A stretch of DNA of 64,000 nucleotides from Qipengyuania psychrotolerans (GTDB lineage: Bacteria; Pseudomonadota; Alphaproteobacteria; Sphingomonadales; Sphingomonadaceae). The notes beneath the pieces are model-generated. The model had not been told where the DNA came from, did no database searches, and saw nothing but the letters and a program-made list of their open reading frames with translations. This document shows, in pieces, positions 29,870 through 38,709 of the stretch. The stretch is taken from the NCBI RefSeq assembly GCF_019711355.1, contig NZ_CP081297.1, forward strand, positions 1 to 64,000, given 5' to 3'. A program made the position numbers and the translations under genes. Position 1 is the first letter of the stretch. Each line of letters begins with the position of its first letter.

Positions 29870-29900
29870 AAGGGGCGGCCAATTGGTCGCCCTTTCTTTT
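29870..29900 (+). terminator. Intrinsic terminator after the TonB-dependent receptor
   Basis: An 11-bp stem (29870-29880 with 29885-29895, two G-U pairs), loop AATT, then TTTCTTTT. It lies 30 bases after the receptor stop and just before the acetyltransferase start. Confidence 0.85.
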
Positions 29901-29911
29901 GGGAGACACGC

Positions 29912-30442
29912 ATGTTCACTATCAGGATCGCGGAAGAGCGCGACGTGGACGCAATTCGCTCATTGATGGAGCTCGCCATCAACCAGCTGCAACGAGGATA
30001 CCTCACGCCAGAGCAGATCGAGGCGTCGAAGGCCGGGATGGGCCTTGATCGCCTGCTGATCGATGACGGAACCTACTTTTGCGTACTGGAAGAAGACGAG
30101 CTGGTCGGCTGCGGCGGCTGGTCGCGCAGGGCCACATTGTATGGCGGCAACCATTCGGCAGGCAGGGACCCGCGCCTGCTCGATCCAGCGACCGAACGTG
30201 CCCGCATCCGGGCCATGTACACGCATCCCGATCACGTGCGGAAGGGTATTGGACGCCTGATCCTGAATGTATCGGAAAAGGCTGCCTCAGCCGAAGGCTT
30301 CGGTGAAATAGAGATGGCCGCCACGATGGCCGGAAAGCCGTTCTACGAACGGTGCGGCTATGTGGTCGAAAGCGAATGGTTCGACGAAAATGCCGCGGTT
30401 CCTGTGCCGCTTGCAACGATGACCAAGCGGCTGGGCGACTAG
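29912..30442 (+). CDS. GNAT family N-acetyltransferase
   Basis: A 176-residue GNAT protein starting MFTIRIAEERDVDAIRSLME. The acetyl-CoA binding segment is RAMYTHPDHVRKGIGRLIL (the R/Q-x-x-G-x-G/A loop as RKGIGR), followed by ATMAGKPFYERCGYVVES, a typical GNAT C-terminal helix-strand. Acceptor unknown. It starts right after the receptor terminator, so its promoter may lie inside the receptor gene, or it depends on read-through. It is convergent with the GMC gene, overlapping it by 4 bases. Confidence 0.88.
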   Translation: MFTIRIAEERDVDAIRSLMELAINQLQRGYLTPEQIEASKAGMGLDRLLIDDGTYFCVLEEDELVGCGGWSRRATLYGGNHSAGRDPRLLDPATERARIRAMYTHPDHVRKGIGRLILNVSEKAASAEGFGEIEMAATMAGKPFYERCGYVVESEWFDENAAVPVPLATMTKRLGD

Positions 30443-32025
30443 GCTCCGAGTTCTGCCTTCACGAAATCAGCACACCGTTCCCCGATCATGATGCTGGGTG
30501 CGTTTGTGTTGCCGCTGACCAGCCGCGGCATGATTGACGCGTCGGCAATCCAGAGCCCATCGACCCCGCGTGCCTTTAGCGTGGGATCGACCACCGCATC
30601 TTCATCTGCGCCCATGCGGCAGGTTCCAACCGGGTGATAGACTGTGTCTGCCCTGCTGCGGATCAGATCGTCGAGCTGTGCGTCATCCTCGAGGTTGATC
30701 TCGAAGCGGTCCTTGGGTTCGTATTTCGAAAGGCTGGGTGACGAGGCGATCCGATGCGAAAGCCGGACGCCCTCACGCAAGGTCGCGATGTCGCGATCAT
30801 CGTCGAGGAAATTGGGATCGAGCCGGGGTGCATCGCTGGCATTGCGGCTGTTCAGGCGAACGGTTCCGCGGCTTTCCGGGCGCAGGACGCAGGCATGCAG
30901 CGAGAAGCCGTGACCTTTGACCTTCTCTCGGCCATGATCCTCAAGCATGGCCGGTACGAAGTGCCACTGGATATCGGGCGCTGGCGCATCGGGCATTACA
31001 GTCCAGAATCCGCCAGCTTCGGCATAGGGCGTAGTCATTATGCCAGTGCGTTTGCGCCGGTGTTCGATGATCGCCTTGGCCATTCGCGCGGTTCCGGCGA
31101 GGCTGTCGCCAATGAAGTCCTTGCTCTTGGTTTCCCAACTCGAAACATAGTCGATGTGATCTTGCAGGTCAGACCCTACTGCGGGCTTGTCGCAGATGAC
31201 GTCGATGCCATTTTCGCGCAGATGCTCCGCCGGTCCGATGCCTGAAAGCATCAGGATCTGCGGCGAATTGAACGCGCCTGCCGACAATACGACCCCGCCG
31301 CGCGCCTTGACCGTACGCTCTCTGTTACCGGCAGTGTAAGTCACCCCCGTAACGCGGCCATCCTCAATTTCGAGCTTCTGGACAGTTACGCCAATCCGGA
31401 TGTCCAGATTCTTCGAGCCACGCTTCGGCTCGACATAGGCACGCGCAGCAGACCAGCGTTCGCCGTCTTTCTGGGTGACCTGGTAGAGGCCGAAGCCCTC
31501 CTGCTTGGCCCCATTGAAATCCGCATTCCGCGGCAATTGCAACTGCGCTGCCGCTTCTACGAAAGCGAGGCTGCCTGAGTTGGGCCATTTCTGATCGCTG
31601 ACCCATAGGGGGCCCTCATCGCTGTGATACTCGTCGGCGCCGCGAACATTGTGCTCGGCCCGCTTGAAATAGGGGAGCACGTCTTCGTAGCTCCAGCCGT
31701 CACAGCCCAGCTCGGCCCAGTTGTCGTAATCCCAGCGGTTGCCCCGGATATATACCATCGCATTGATTGCAGATGATCCGCCCAGACCGCGTCCGCGCGG
31801 TTGGTAGCCGATCCGGCCGTTGAGCCCTTTTTGTGGCACCGTGTCGTAACGGTAATTCGACGCATTTCGAAGGAACGGCATGAAGCCGGGGGTTTTGATG
31901 AGGAAGTTATCGTTCCTGGGTCCCGCTTCCAGCAGGCACACGCTCTTGCCAGATTCTGCAAGCCTGCCCGCAACAGCACTGCCTCCGCTGCCGCCGCCAA
32001 CGACGATTACGTCGAATTCATCCAT
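30439..32025 (-). CDS. GMC family FAD-dependent oxidoreductase, choline dehydrogenase-like
   Basis: A 528-residue flavoenzyme. The N-terminal ADP-binding motif VVGGGSGGSAVAGRLAESGK is followed by the family motifs GLGGSSAINAMVYIRG and GVVLSAGAFNSPQILMLSGI (GMC signature 2), and the C-terminal catalytic region VYHPVGTCRMG and SGNTNAPSIMIGERCADFV. GMC enzymes oxidise alcohols such as choline, long-chain alcohols or sugars; no choline-specific partner (betaine aldehyde dehydrogenase, BetI) is nearby. It is last in a minus-strand unit, 24 bases after the sterol desaturase-type gene. Confidence 0.9.
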   Translation of the reverse strand: MDEFDVIVVGGGSGGSAVAGRLAESGKSVCLLEAGPRNDNFLIKTPGFMPFLRNASNYRYDTVPQKGLNGRIGYQPRGRGLGGSSAINAMVYIRGNRWDYDNWAELGCDGWSYEDVLPYFKRAEHNVRGADEYHSDEGPLWVSDQKWPNSGSLAFVEAAAQLQLPRNADFNGAKQEGFGLYQVTQKDGERWSAARAYVEPKRGSKNLDIRIGVTVQKLEIEDGRVTGVTYTAGNRERTVKARGGVVLSAGAFNSPQILMLSGIGPAEHLRENGIDVICDKPAVGSDLQDHIDYVSSWETKSKDFIGDSLAGTARMAKAIIEHRRKRTGIMTTPYAEAGGFWTVMPDAPAPDIQWHFVPAMLEDHGREKVKGHGFSLHACVLRPESRGTVRLNSRNASDAPRLDPNFLDDDRDIATLREGVRLSHRIASSPSLSKYEPKDRFEINLEDDAQLDDLIRSRADTVYHPVGTCRMGADEDAVVDPTLKARGVDGLWIADASIMPRLVSGNTNAPSIMIGERCADFVKAELGA

Positions 32026-32049
32026 GATAGCTCCTCTCGATTCGAGAGG

Positions 32050-32988
32050 TTAGGCAGCCTCGGGCCCGCCCGCAATCGGGTTTTCGCTTGAAACCTGTTT
32101 TGTTTCGCGCCCCTGGCGGGTTTGCCATGCTTCGCGGATCTGGTCGCTCGTCTCGCGGCTGCCATCATGCGTCCAGCCAGGTTCGCGCAGAAGGTAGGAA
32201 AGCTTATGCTTCCAGGGGCTACGCCGTATGTCCTGTGCAATGCCGATCCACTCGTGAAATACGGCCCACAAAAGGTTGAAGCTGCCAAGCTGCTTCACGA
32301 TACCGTAGCGGATCTGCTCGTCATCGGTCTCCGCCTCAAATGTGCCGAACAGCTTATCCCAAACGATGAAGACGCCTGCGTAATTACGGTCGAGATAGCG
32401 AGGGTTGGTCGCATGATGCACCCGGTGATGACTCGGGGTGTTCATGACAGCCTCGAACCAGCGCGGCATGCGGTCAATCGCTTCGGTGTGAATCCAGAAC
32501 TGATAGACCAGGTTAAACCCGGCACAGATCGCAATCATGCCCGGATGGAATCCGGCCAGCACCAGTGGTAGTTTGAATACGAAGCCCAGTGTCAGGAAGC
32601 CCGTCCAGGTCTGCCTGAGCGCGGTGCTGAGATTATAGTGTTGGCTGGAGTGATGATTGACATGGCTCGCCCAGAACCAGCGAACCCGGTGCCCGAACCG
32701 GTGAACCCAGTAATAGGCCAGGTCGTCCAGCACGAAGCACAATGCAAAAGCCCACCAGGTCCATGGCACATCGAACAGTCTGAACTGCCACACCCACAGG
32801 AACAGCGCCAAAAACAGCCCACCGAAGATCAGGCCGGATACCGTGCTACCTAGCCCGAATGCCAGGCTGGTGAGCGTGTCTTTCGGCTCATAAGCCTCAC
32901 GCCGCTTGCGCCGGGCCCAGATCATTTCAATCAGGACCAGGGCAACAAAGCCGGGAACGGCAAGTTCGGTGGGCGAAAAATCGGGCAT
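32050..32988 (-). CDS. Sterol desaturase/fatty acid hydroxylase family protein
   Basis: A 312-residue membrane-bound di-iron enzyme. The His clusters are WVHRFGH, SHVNHHSS and HRVHHATNPRYLDRNY, flanked by four or five hydrophobic segments (such as ALCFVLDDLAYYWVH and LILVLAG-type stretches). Such enzymes hydroxylate or desaturate lipid chains. The ATG at 32988 follows the upstream stop by 5 bases; an upstream in-frame start exists at 33027 but lies inside the preceding gene. It probably acts with the GMC oxidoreductase encoded next. Confidence 0.9.
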   Translation of the reverse strand: MPDFSPTELAVPGFVALVLIEMIWARRKRREAYEPKDTLTSLAFGLGSTVSGLIFGGLFLALFLWVWQFRLFDVPWTWWAFALCFVLDDLAYYWVHRFGHRVRWFWASHVNHHSSQHYNLSTALRQTWTGFLTLGFVFKLPLVLAGFHPGMIAICAGFNLVYQFWIHTEAIDRMPRWFEAVMNTPSHHRVHHATNPRYLDRNYAGVFIVWDKLFGTFEAETDDEQIRYGIVKQLGSFNLLWAVFHEWIGIAQDIRRSPWKHKLSYLLREPGWTHDGSRETSDQIREAWQTRQGRETKQVSSENPIAGGPEAA

Positions 32989-32993
32989 GGCTG

Positions 32994-33416
32994 TCAGTCT
33001 TCTATAGCCTCGATCGCCTGCATCCAAGCTGAAGGATCCGCCAGCCGCAGCCGTGCGGCGCCGTAACGCTTTTCGGCAGTATCGACGATCAGCGTGCCTT
33101 CTTCGATGCGGGCGCTGGCAGCTGCGGTAAGAATGCGTCCGGCGAGATGCGATCCGTGCGGCCGCAGCAGGAGAATCCGACCCTCGGCTTCCATCAGCAG
33201 TGCGCTGCGGCCATCATCATCCAGCCCGATCTTGATCGGATCGAAGCCGCTGACTGCCTCGTCTGCGGCGCGGCGTGCCTCGTCGATGCTTGCGATGCGC
33301 GGCTCTGACCCCAGTTTCAGCGTCCGTGCGAAAGCAGCCAGCGCCAGGATGGCGACCAGCGAGCCAAGGAACTGGAGCAGGGCGGGTGGCAGGTCCATTG
33401 CGGCATGGATTGGCAT
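32994..33416 (-). CDS. Small membrane-anchored protein of unknown function
   Basis: A 140-residue protein with a hydrophobic segment near the N-terminus (LLQFLGSLVAILALAAF) and a soluble C-terminal domain of about 105 residues, rich in Ala, Arg, Leu and Glu and without recognised motifs. It is the first gene of the unit with the sterol desaturase-type enzyme and the GMC oxidoreductase, so it may be an accessory or anchoring factor of that pathway. The alternative start is the ATG at 33398. Confidence 0.65.
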   Translation of the reverse strand: MPIHAAMDLPPALLQFLGSLVAILALAAFARTLKLGSEPRIASIDEARRAADEAVSGFDPIKIGLDDDGRSALLMEAEGRILLLRPHGSHLAGRILTAAASARIEEGTLIVDTAEKRYGAARLRLADPSAWMQAIEAIED

Positions 33417-33458
33417 GGCCGCCGCTTTCCGGCAAGCAGGATGAAACGGAGGATGCCC

Positions 33459-34877
33459 ATGAAAAGAATCGCCTTGCTCGCTGCTACTTCAGCGCTGTTT
33501 TCCAGCTCGCTTGCTGCGCAGTCCGCGGACCCGGTTGCCGAGGTCGAAGCACAAGGCGACCGGACGGCCCGTGTGGCACAGCAGATCTGGGACTGGGCGG
33601 AATTGGGCTACCTCGAAAACCGGTCCAGCGGGCTGCTGCAGGACGAACTGGAAAGCGAAGGGTTCTCGGTAAAAGCGGGTATCGCAGACATTCCTACCGC
33701 CTTCCTGGCCGAATGGGGTGAAGGCGGTCCGGTCATCGCGATCCTCGCCGAATACGATGCGCTACCCGGTATCAGCCAGACCTCTTCCCCGACACGAGAA
33801 CAATCCGCACTGGGTGCTGGGCACGCCTGCGGACACAATCTTTTTGCAGGCGGCTCCCTTACTGCGGCGATCGCTGTCAGACGCTGGCTGGAGAAGACCG
33901 GAACTCCCGGACGGATCAGGCTCTACGGTACTCCGGCGGAAGAAGGCGGGTCGGGTAAGGTCTATATGACGCGCGCAGGCATGTTCGACGATGTCGACAT
34001 TGCGCTCCATTGGCACGCGGACGACGAGAACAGCGCGGCGGCGCGTACGAGTCTCGCAAACCGTTCCGCCAAATTCCGGTTTCGCGGTGTTTCGGCCCAT
34101 GCTGCCGGTGCGCCGGAGCGGGGGCGGAGCGCACTCGACGGTGTCGAGGCTATGAACATGATGGTCAACATGATGCGCGAGCACACCAGCATGGATACGC
34201 GTATCCACTATGTGATCACCGAAGGCGGCGCCGCTCCGAATGTCATCCCCGATTTCGCTGAGGTGTTCTACTACGTCCGCCATTCCGATGCAGACGAAGT
34301 CCGGGCCCTTTGGACCCGCCTCGAAGCAACGGCGAAGGGCGCGGCACTTGGAACCGGCACCGATGTCGAGTGGGAGATCATCCACGGAAACAACCCATTG
34401 CTGGTAAACGAATCGCTGGCCAAGGTCATGGACGCCAAACTGCGCAGCCTCGGCGGGATCGAATATTCACCCGAGGAGGCCGTCTGGGCGAGGGAGATTT
34501 CGCACAGCTTTGGCGATAATGCCCGGCCGCTGGAGGAGGCCGCCAAGGTCCAGCCTTATGAAAAGGCCTTGGGCTATGGCTCGACCGATGTTGGCGATGT
34601 GTCCTGGGCGACCCCGACGGTCGGGGTGCGAACCGCTACCTGGGTTCCGGGCACGAGCGCGCATAGCTGGCAGGCCGTAGCGGCCAGCGGGCATTCGATC
34701 GGCCATAAAGGTGCGCAGCATGCGGCGAAAGCGCTGACGCTGATGGCTGCAGAGCTGTTCACCAACCCTGCATTACGAAAAGCCGCCCGAGATGAATTCG
34801 ATGCGGCTCGCGGCGAAGGGTACGAATACATCTCCCTGCTCGGCGACCGTGATCCGCCGCTCGATTATCGCAAGTAG
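33459..34877 (+). CDS. Exported M20 family metallo-amidohydrolase
   Basis: A 472-residue protein with signal peptide (KRIALLAATSALFSSSLAAQ), so it acts outside the cytoplasm. The catalytic part has EYDALPGISQTSSP, HACGHNLFAGGSL (metal His and Asp/His pair) and GTPAEEGGSGK (Glu-Glu base and metal ligand), and a dimerisation domain with RFRGVSAHAAGAPERGRSAL. It resembles AbgB-type p-aminobenzoyl-glutamate hydrolases and amino-acid amidases. The ATG at 33459 has GGAGG six bases upstream and gives the signal peptide directly. Confidence 0.88.
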   Translation: MKRIALLAATSALFSSSLAAQSADPVAEVEAQGDRTARVAQQIWDWAELGYLENRSSGLLQDELESEGFSVKAGIADIPTAFLAEWGEGGPVIAILAEYDALPGISQTSSPTREQSALGAGHACGHNLFAGGSLTAAIAVRRWLEKTGTPGRIRLYGTPAEEGGSGKVYMTRAGMFDDVDIALHWHADDENSAAARTSLANRSAKFRFRGVSAHAAGAPERGRSALDGVEAMNMMVNMMREHTSMDTRIHYVITEGGAAPNVIPDFAEVFYYVRHSDADEVRALWTRLEATAKGAALGTGTDVEWEIIHGNNPLLVNESLAKVMDAKLRSLGGIEYSPEEAVWAREISHSFGDNARPLEEAAKVQPYEKALGYGSTDVGDVSWATPTVGVRTATWVPGTSAHSWQAVAASGHSIGHKGAQHAAKALTLMAAELFTNPALRKAARDEFDAARGEGYEYISLLGDRDPPLDYRK

Positions 34878-35318
34878 TTAGCCTTGAGATTTGGAAGCAA
34901 GCGCTTCCAATGCGGGCCAGATCGGAGAGATGTCGTAACCGCCAGCGCTTGCTTCGGCCGCAATCGCATCAGGTTCGCGCCCATTGGCTGCTTGTGCGAG
35001 CGACCACAGGAATGTCGAACGTGTACCTGACCGGCAAAAACCAAGCGTGGGGCCTTCGGTTTTCGCGAGGGCTTCACGCAAGGCATCTACTTGCGGTTGA
35101 CTGAAGCCCGCGGACGACACGGGAATGGCGATATACTCGATTCCGGTGGCACGCGCTGCGGCTTCGATCTCGGAACCCTCCGGCTGATCTTCCGATTCGC
35201 CATCCGGGCGGTTATTGACGACAAGGGTGACACCAAGCGATTTGGCTGCGGCCATATCGTCGACGGTGATCTGCGGGCTGGCATAAAAGCCGTCGGTGAT
35301 TTTGCGGAAATCGCTCAT
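34878..35318 (-). CDS. TIGR01244 family phosphatase/sulfur transferase (DUF442)
   Basis: A 146-residue protein of the protein-tyrosine-phosphatase-like fold. It begins KITDGFYASPQITVDDMAA and carries LVVNNRPDGESEDQPEGSEI and the P-loop FCRSGTRSTFLWSLAQ (Cys-x5-Arg). The family is linked with beta-lactamase-hydrolase-like proteins and sulfide metabolism in some organisms, without a firm function. It is convergent with the M20 gene (stop next to stop) and has a hairpin just upstream of its start (CCGGGG-AGAAAT-CCCCGG, 35338-35355). Confidence 0.88.
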   Translation of the reverse strand: MSDFRKITDGFYASPQITVDDMAAAKSLGVTLVVNNRPDGESEDQPEGSEIEAAARATGIEYIAIPVSSAGFSQPQVDALREALAKTEGPTLGFCRSGTRSTFLWSLAQAANGREPDAIAAEASAGGYDISPIWPALEALASKSQG

Positions 35319-35627
35319 GCTGTCTGTCCTCTTGGCGCCGGGGAGAAATCCCCGGCACCATCGTTCTGATCGCTATTCGATTGCCCACTGCAGGAGGGCC
35401 TTGCAAGCGATACGCGTTACCTCGCGTCTTGCCAAAATGTCACAATTGTTCGTCAGACAAGCACCAAATGCTAAAACATTCGCGTGATGCGGTGTTTCGC
35501 GCTATGGAATATGGTTTGAGGGGTAGGTCTCGCGCAATTTGCACGTACCTGTCCAAGCCTGGCACGTACTCCAGCCGCCGTGCCTGCGCAGTGATTACTG
35601 GCTGAACGACAAGGTATCTGAAGGGTT
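35319..35627. promoter_or_regulatory. Divergent region between DUF442 gene and cold-shock gene
   Basis: This 309-base stretch has no convincing gene. It holds an 18-base hairpin near the DUF442 start (35338-35355) and probably a long 5' leader for the cold-shock gene, as is usual for csp mRNAs. AAGGG lies close before the ATG at 35628. No consensus promoter could be assigned. Confidence 0.45.
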
Positions 35628-36416
35628 ATGGGTTACGACAGAGGGCGGCGCCGCGGACGGGACAAGCGGGACGGTTTCGGTGAAGACAATTACGATCCAT
35701 TCGGCGGCCCCGGTGGCGGCGGCGGTTTCGACTCGCAGAGCGGTGGCTTTGGCGGAGGCGGTGATCGCGGCGGCTATGGCGGCGGCGGTGGTGATCGCGG
35801 CGGCTTCGGCGGCGGCGGGGATCGTGGCGGCTTTGGCGGCGGAAATCGCGGCGGTGGCGGCGGCTTCAGCGGCGGCCCTCGTGGCGGTGGTGGTGGCGGC
35901 GGCGCTGGTGGCGGCGGAAACCGCATGCCTGCGCAGGTTGTCGGCACCGGCAAGGGCAAGGTCAAGTTCTTCAACACTCAGAAGGGCTTTGGCTTCATCC
36001 AGCAGGAAACCGGCGGCGAAGATATCTTCGTTCACATCAGCGCGGTAGAACGTGCCGGCCTCGAAGGCCTCGCTGAAGGTCAGGAACTCGAGTTCAACCT
36101 CGTTGATCGCGGCGGCAAGGTATCCGCTCAGGATCTCCAGGTCGTTGGCGATGTGATAGCGGTCGAAGAGCGCACCGAAGCGCCTCGCCGTGAGCTCACT
36201 GGCGACAAGGCGTCCGGGACGGTCAAGTTCTTCAATGCAATGAAGGGCTTCGGCTTTCTTACGCGCGATGACGGCCAGCCTGATGCATTCGTGCATATCA
36301 GTGCAGTCGAGCGTTCGGGCCTTTCGGCAATCAACGAGGGCGAGCGGTATCAGTTCGATCTCGAAGTTGATCGCCGCGGCAAGTACTCGGCGGTCAATCT
36401 TGTGCCAGCGGAATAA
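35628..36416 (+). CDS. Cold-shock protein with RGG-rich N-terminus and two cold-shock domains
   Basis: A 262-residue protein. Residues 1-100 are a low-complexity region dominated by Gly with repeated RGG, DRGGFGGGG and basic blocks. Two cold-shock domains follow: residues ~108-172 (KVKFFNTQKGFGFIQQE, DIFVHISAVE) and ~189-260 (TVKFFNAMKGFGFLTRDD, AFVHISAVE), each with the RNP1-like KGFGF and RNP2-like VHIS motifs. It should bind single-stranded RNA or DNA. Double-CSD proteins are common in alphaproteobacteria, but the long RGG arm is unusual and recalls eukaryotic RNA-binding proteins. Confidence 0.92.
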   Translation: MGYDRGRRRGRDKRDGFGEDNYDPFGGPGGGGGFDSQSGGFGGGGDRGGYGGGGGDRGGFGGGGDRGGFGGGNRGGGGGFSGGPRGGGGGGGAGGGGNRMPAQVVGTGKGKVKFFNTQKGFGFIQQETGGEDIFVHISAVERAGLEGLAEGQELEFNLVDRGGKVSAQDLQVVGDVIAVEERTEAPRRELTGDKASGTVKFFNAMKGFGFLTRDDGQPDAFVHISAVERSGLSAINEGERYQFDLEVDRRGKYSAVNLVPAE

Positions 36417-36484
36417 TTTCCGCCCTGACGCAAGGCCGGTTTGACCCGCGCCGCGTGAGGCAATAGATCGTTGAACAACACGCA

Positions 36485-36520
36485 GATGGCGGTTCCCTAC
36501 AGGGGCCGCCATTTGTCGTT
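36485..36520 (+). terminator. Hairpin with terminator character after the cold-shock gene
   Basis: ATGGCGG (36485-36491) pairs with CCGCCAT (36506-36512), and the inner CCCT...AGGG also pairs. TTTGTCGTTT follows. It lies between the cold-shock gene and argD and probably ends the former. Confidence 0.65.
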
Positions 36521-36546
36521 TCATTTAAGAGAATCGCGGAGACTTC

Positions 36547-37734
36547 ATGTCCATCAGCCCCCTAATGCCCGTTTATCCCCGCTGCGGCGTCCGCCCGGTC
36601 GAGGGTGATCACTGTCATTTGATCGACGAGGACGGCACGCGCTATCTCGACTTTGCCAGCGGCATCGCGGTCAACCTGCTCGGCCACAGTCATCCTGGCC
36701 TGATCGGTGCGATCCAGCGCCAGGCAGAAAAGCTGATGCACGTTTCAAACCTTTATGGCAGCCCTCAGGGCGAAGCGCTGGCTCAGCGCCTGGTTGATGC
36801 GACTTTCGCCGACACGGTGTTCTTCACCAATTCCGGAGCCGAGGCGGTGGAGACGGCGATCAAGACCGCACGTGCCTATCACCAACACGAAGACGGCGAT
36901 GCCAACCGGACTGAACTGATTACCTTCACCAACGCGTTTCATGGCCGGACGATGGCCACGATCAGTGCGTCGAATCAGGCCAAGATGCACAAGGGGTTTC
37001 ATCCGCTCCTGGCAGGGTTCCAGTATGCGGAGTTCGACGATCTCGAAAGCGTGAAGTCGCTCATGAGCGACAAGACCGCGGGCTTCTTGGTAGAGCCGAT
37101 TCAGGGTGAAGGCGGTATCCGTCCGGCATCTGACGAGTTCGTGCAGGGCTTGCGCGAAATGTGCGACGAGCACGATCTTATGCTGGTCTTCGACGAAGTT
37201 CAGTGCGGGGTCGCCAGGACTGGTAAGCTCTACGCATACGAACACTACGGGATTGAGCCTGACATCATGGCAAGCGCCAAGGGCCTTGGCGGCGGCTTCC
37301 CGATCGGCGCGTGCCTTGCGACCGAAAAGGCGTCGCGCGGCATGGGCTTCGGCACGCATGGCTCGACCTATGGCGGCAACCCGCTCGCCATGGCAGCAGG
37401 CATGGCTGTGATGGACGCAGTCGCCAACGAGGAGTTTCTTGGTGAGGTGACCGAAAAAGGCGAACGCCTCCGCGCAAGGCTCGAACAGTTCATCGGCAAT
37501 TATCCCGACCTGTTCGATCTCGTCCGCGGCAAGGGACTGATGCTGGGCCTCCGGATGAAGGTCGAAAGCCGTCCATTCTACGTGCACCTGCGTGACAACC
37601 ACCAGTTGCTGTGCGTCGCCGCCGGCGATCAGACATTACGCATCCTGCCGCCATTGGTGGCAGGCGATGCCGAGTTCGACGAATTTTTCGAAAAGCTCTC
37701 CGCAGGTGCGGCCAGCTTCAAGCCGGAAGATTAA
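36547..37734 (+). CDS. argD: Acetylornithine aminotransferase
   Basis: A 395-residue PLP enzyme of arginine synthesis, interconverting N-acetylornithine and N-acetylglutamate semialdehyde; the family often also handles succinyldiaminopimelate. The class III motifs are present: [38 protein letters not shown] and the PLP Lys245 in [15 protein letters not shown]. It is followed by argF after 10 bases, with AAGGAG spanning the join. Confidence 0.95.
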   Translation: MSISPLMPVYPRCGVRPVEGDHCHLIDEDGTRYLDFASGIAVNLLGHSHPGLIGAIQRQAEKLMHVSNLYGSPQGEALAQRLVDATFADTVFFTNSGAEAVETAIKTARAYHQHEDGDANRTELITFTNAFHGRTMATISASNQAKMHKGFHPLLAGFQYAEFDDLESVKSLMSDKTAGFLVEPIQGEGGIRPASDEFVQGLREMCDEHDLMLVFDEVQCGVARTGKLYAYEHYGIEPDIMASAKGLGGGFPIGACLATEKASRGMGFGTHGSTYGGNPLAMAAGMAVMDAVANEEFLGEVTEKGERLRARLEQFIGNYPDLFDLVRGKGLMLGLRMKVESRPFYVHLRDNHQLLCVAAGDQTLRILPPLVAGDAEFDEFFEKLSAGAASFKPED

Positions 37735-37744
37735 GGAGCCAGCA

Positions 37745-38680
37745 TTGAAGCATTTTCTCGATCTGTCCGACGCCGGCGGCAACGCGATCGCCACGATGCT
37801 TGCCGACGCGCAGGACCGCAAGGCTGCTCGCAAGGACTGGCCGAAGGGGCGCGCAGACGCAGATGAGCCGCTGGCTGGCCATGTCCTGGGGATGATTTTC
37901 GAGAAAAACTCAACAAGGACGCGGGTCAGCTTCGATATCGCCATGCGCCAATTGGGCGGCACGGCACTGATCCTGGATTCTGGCACTACCCAGCTTGGCC
38001 GGGGCGAGAGTATCGCTGATACTGCGCGCGTCCTTAGCCGGATGGTCGATGCGATCATGATCAGGACCGACGATCATGCCAAGGCGCAGGAATTGGCGCA
38101 TTACGCTGATGTGCCGGTTATCAATGGTCTGACGGACCGATCCCATCCATGTCAGATTGTCGCCGATCTTCTCTCGATAGTCGAGCATGGCAAGGCCTTG
38201 CCTGGGCTGGAACTGGCTTGGCTGGGCGACGGGAACAACGTCCTGCACTCGATTCTCGAGGCTGCCGGGCTGTTCAAGTTCAACGTCCGTGTCGGAACGC
38301 CGCAAGGCTACGAACCCGATGCAGAGTTTGTGAAGGCCGCACGGGAAAGCGGGGCGAACGTAACTCTCACTCAAGATGCGGACGAAGCTGCGCGCGACGC
38401 CGATATCATCGTTACCGACACCTGGGTATCTATGGGCCAGCAGCATGCGCACAATAAACTGGCCGCGATGGCGCCGTTTCAGGTTGATCGAGCCTTGATG
38501 TCAGTCGCCCGGGCGGACGCAAAATTCCTCCACTGTTTGCCCGCACATGTCGGTGACGAGGTCACTGACGAAGTTTTCGAAGGGGCGCAGTCGATCGTGT
38601 TCGACGAAGCCGAAAATCGCATCCACGCACAGAAGTCGATCCTGCTTTGGTGTTTCGAACGACTGGGCCAGGCTGGGTAA
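37745..38680 (+). CDS. argF: Ornithine carbamoyltransferase
   Basis: A 311-residue transcarbamoylase converting ornithine and carbamoyl phosphate to citrulline. The start is TTG at 37745, with AAGGAG six bases upstream, giving [19 protein letters not shown]. Motifs are [17 protein letters not shown] (carbamoyl phosphate), [21 protein letters not shown] and HCLPAH (ornithine). The argD-argF-hslO order is common in alphaproteobacteria. Confidence 0.95.
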   Translation: MKHFLDLSDAGGNAIATMLADAQDRKAARKDWPKGRADADEPLAGHVLGMIFEKNSTRTRVSFDIAMRQLGGTALILDSGTTQLGRGESIADTARVLSRMVDAIMIRTDDHAKAQELAHYADVPVINGLTDRSHPCQIVADLLSIVEHGKALPGLELAWLGDGNNVLHSILEAAGLFKFNVRVGTPQGYEPDAEFVKAARESGANVTLTQDADEAARDADIIVTDTWVSMGQQHAHNKLAAMAPFQVDRALMSVARADAKFLHCLPAHVGDEVTDEVFEGAQSIVFDEAENRIHAQKSILLWCFERLGQAG

Positions 38681-38709
38681 CCCCTGTTAATCGTAACTGC
38701 CACACCCAT

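Noticed and set aside
35595..36524. Minus-strand frame opposite the cold-shock gene (alanine-rich)
   Set aside because: It is the mirror of the Gly-rich RGG coding sequence; composition alone explains it.
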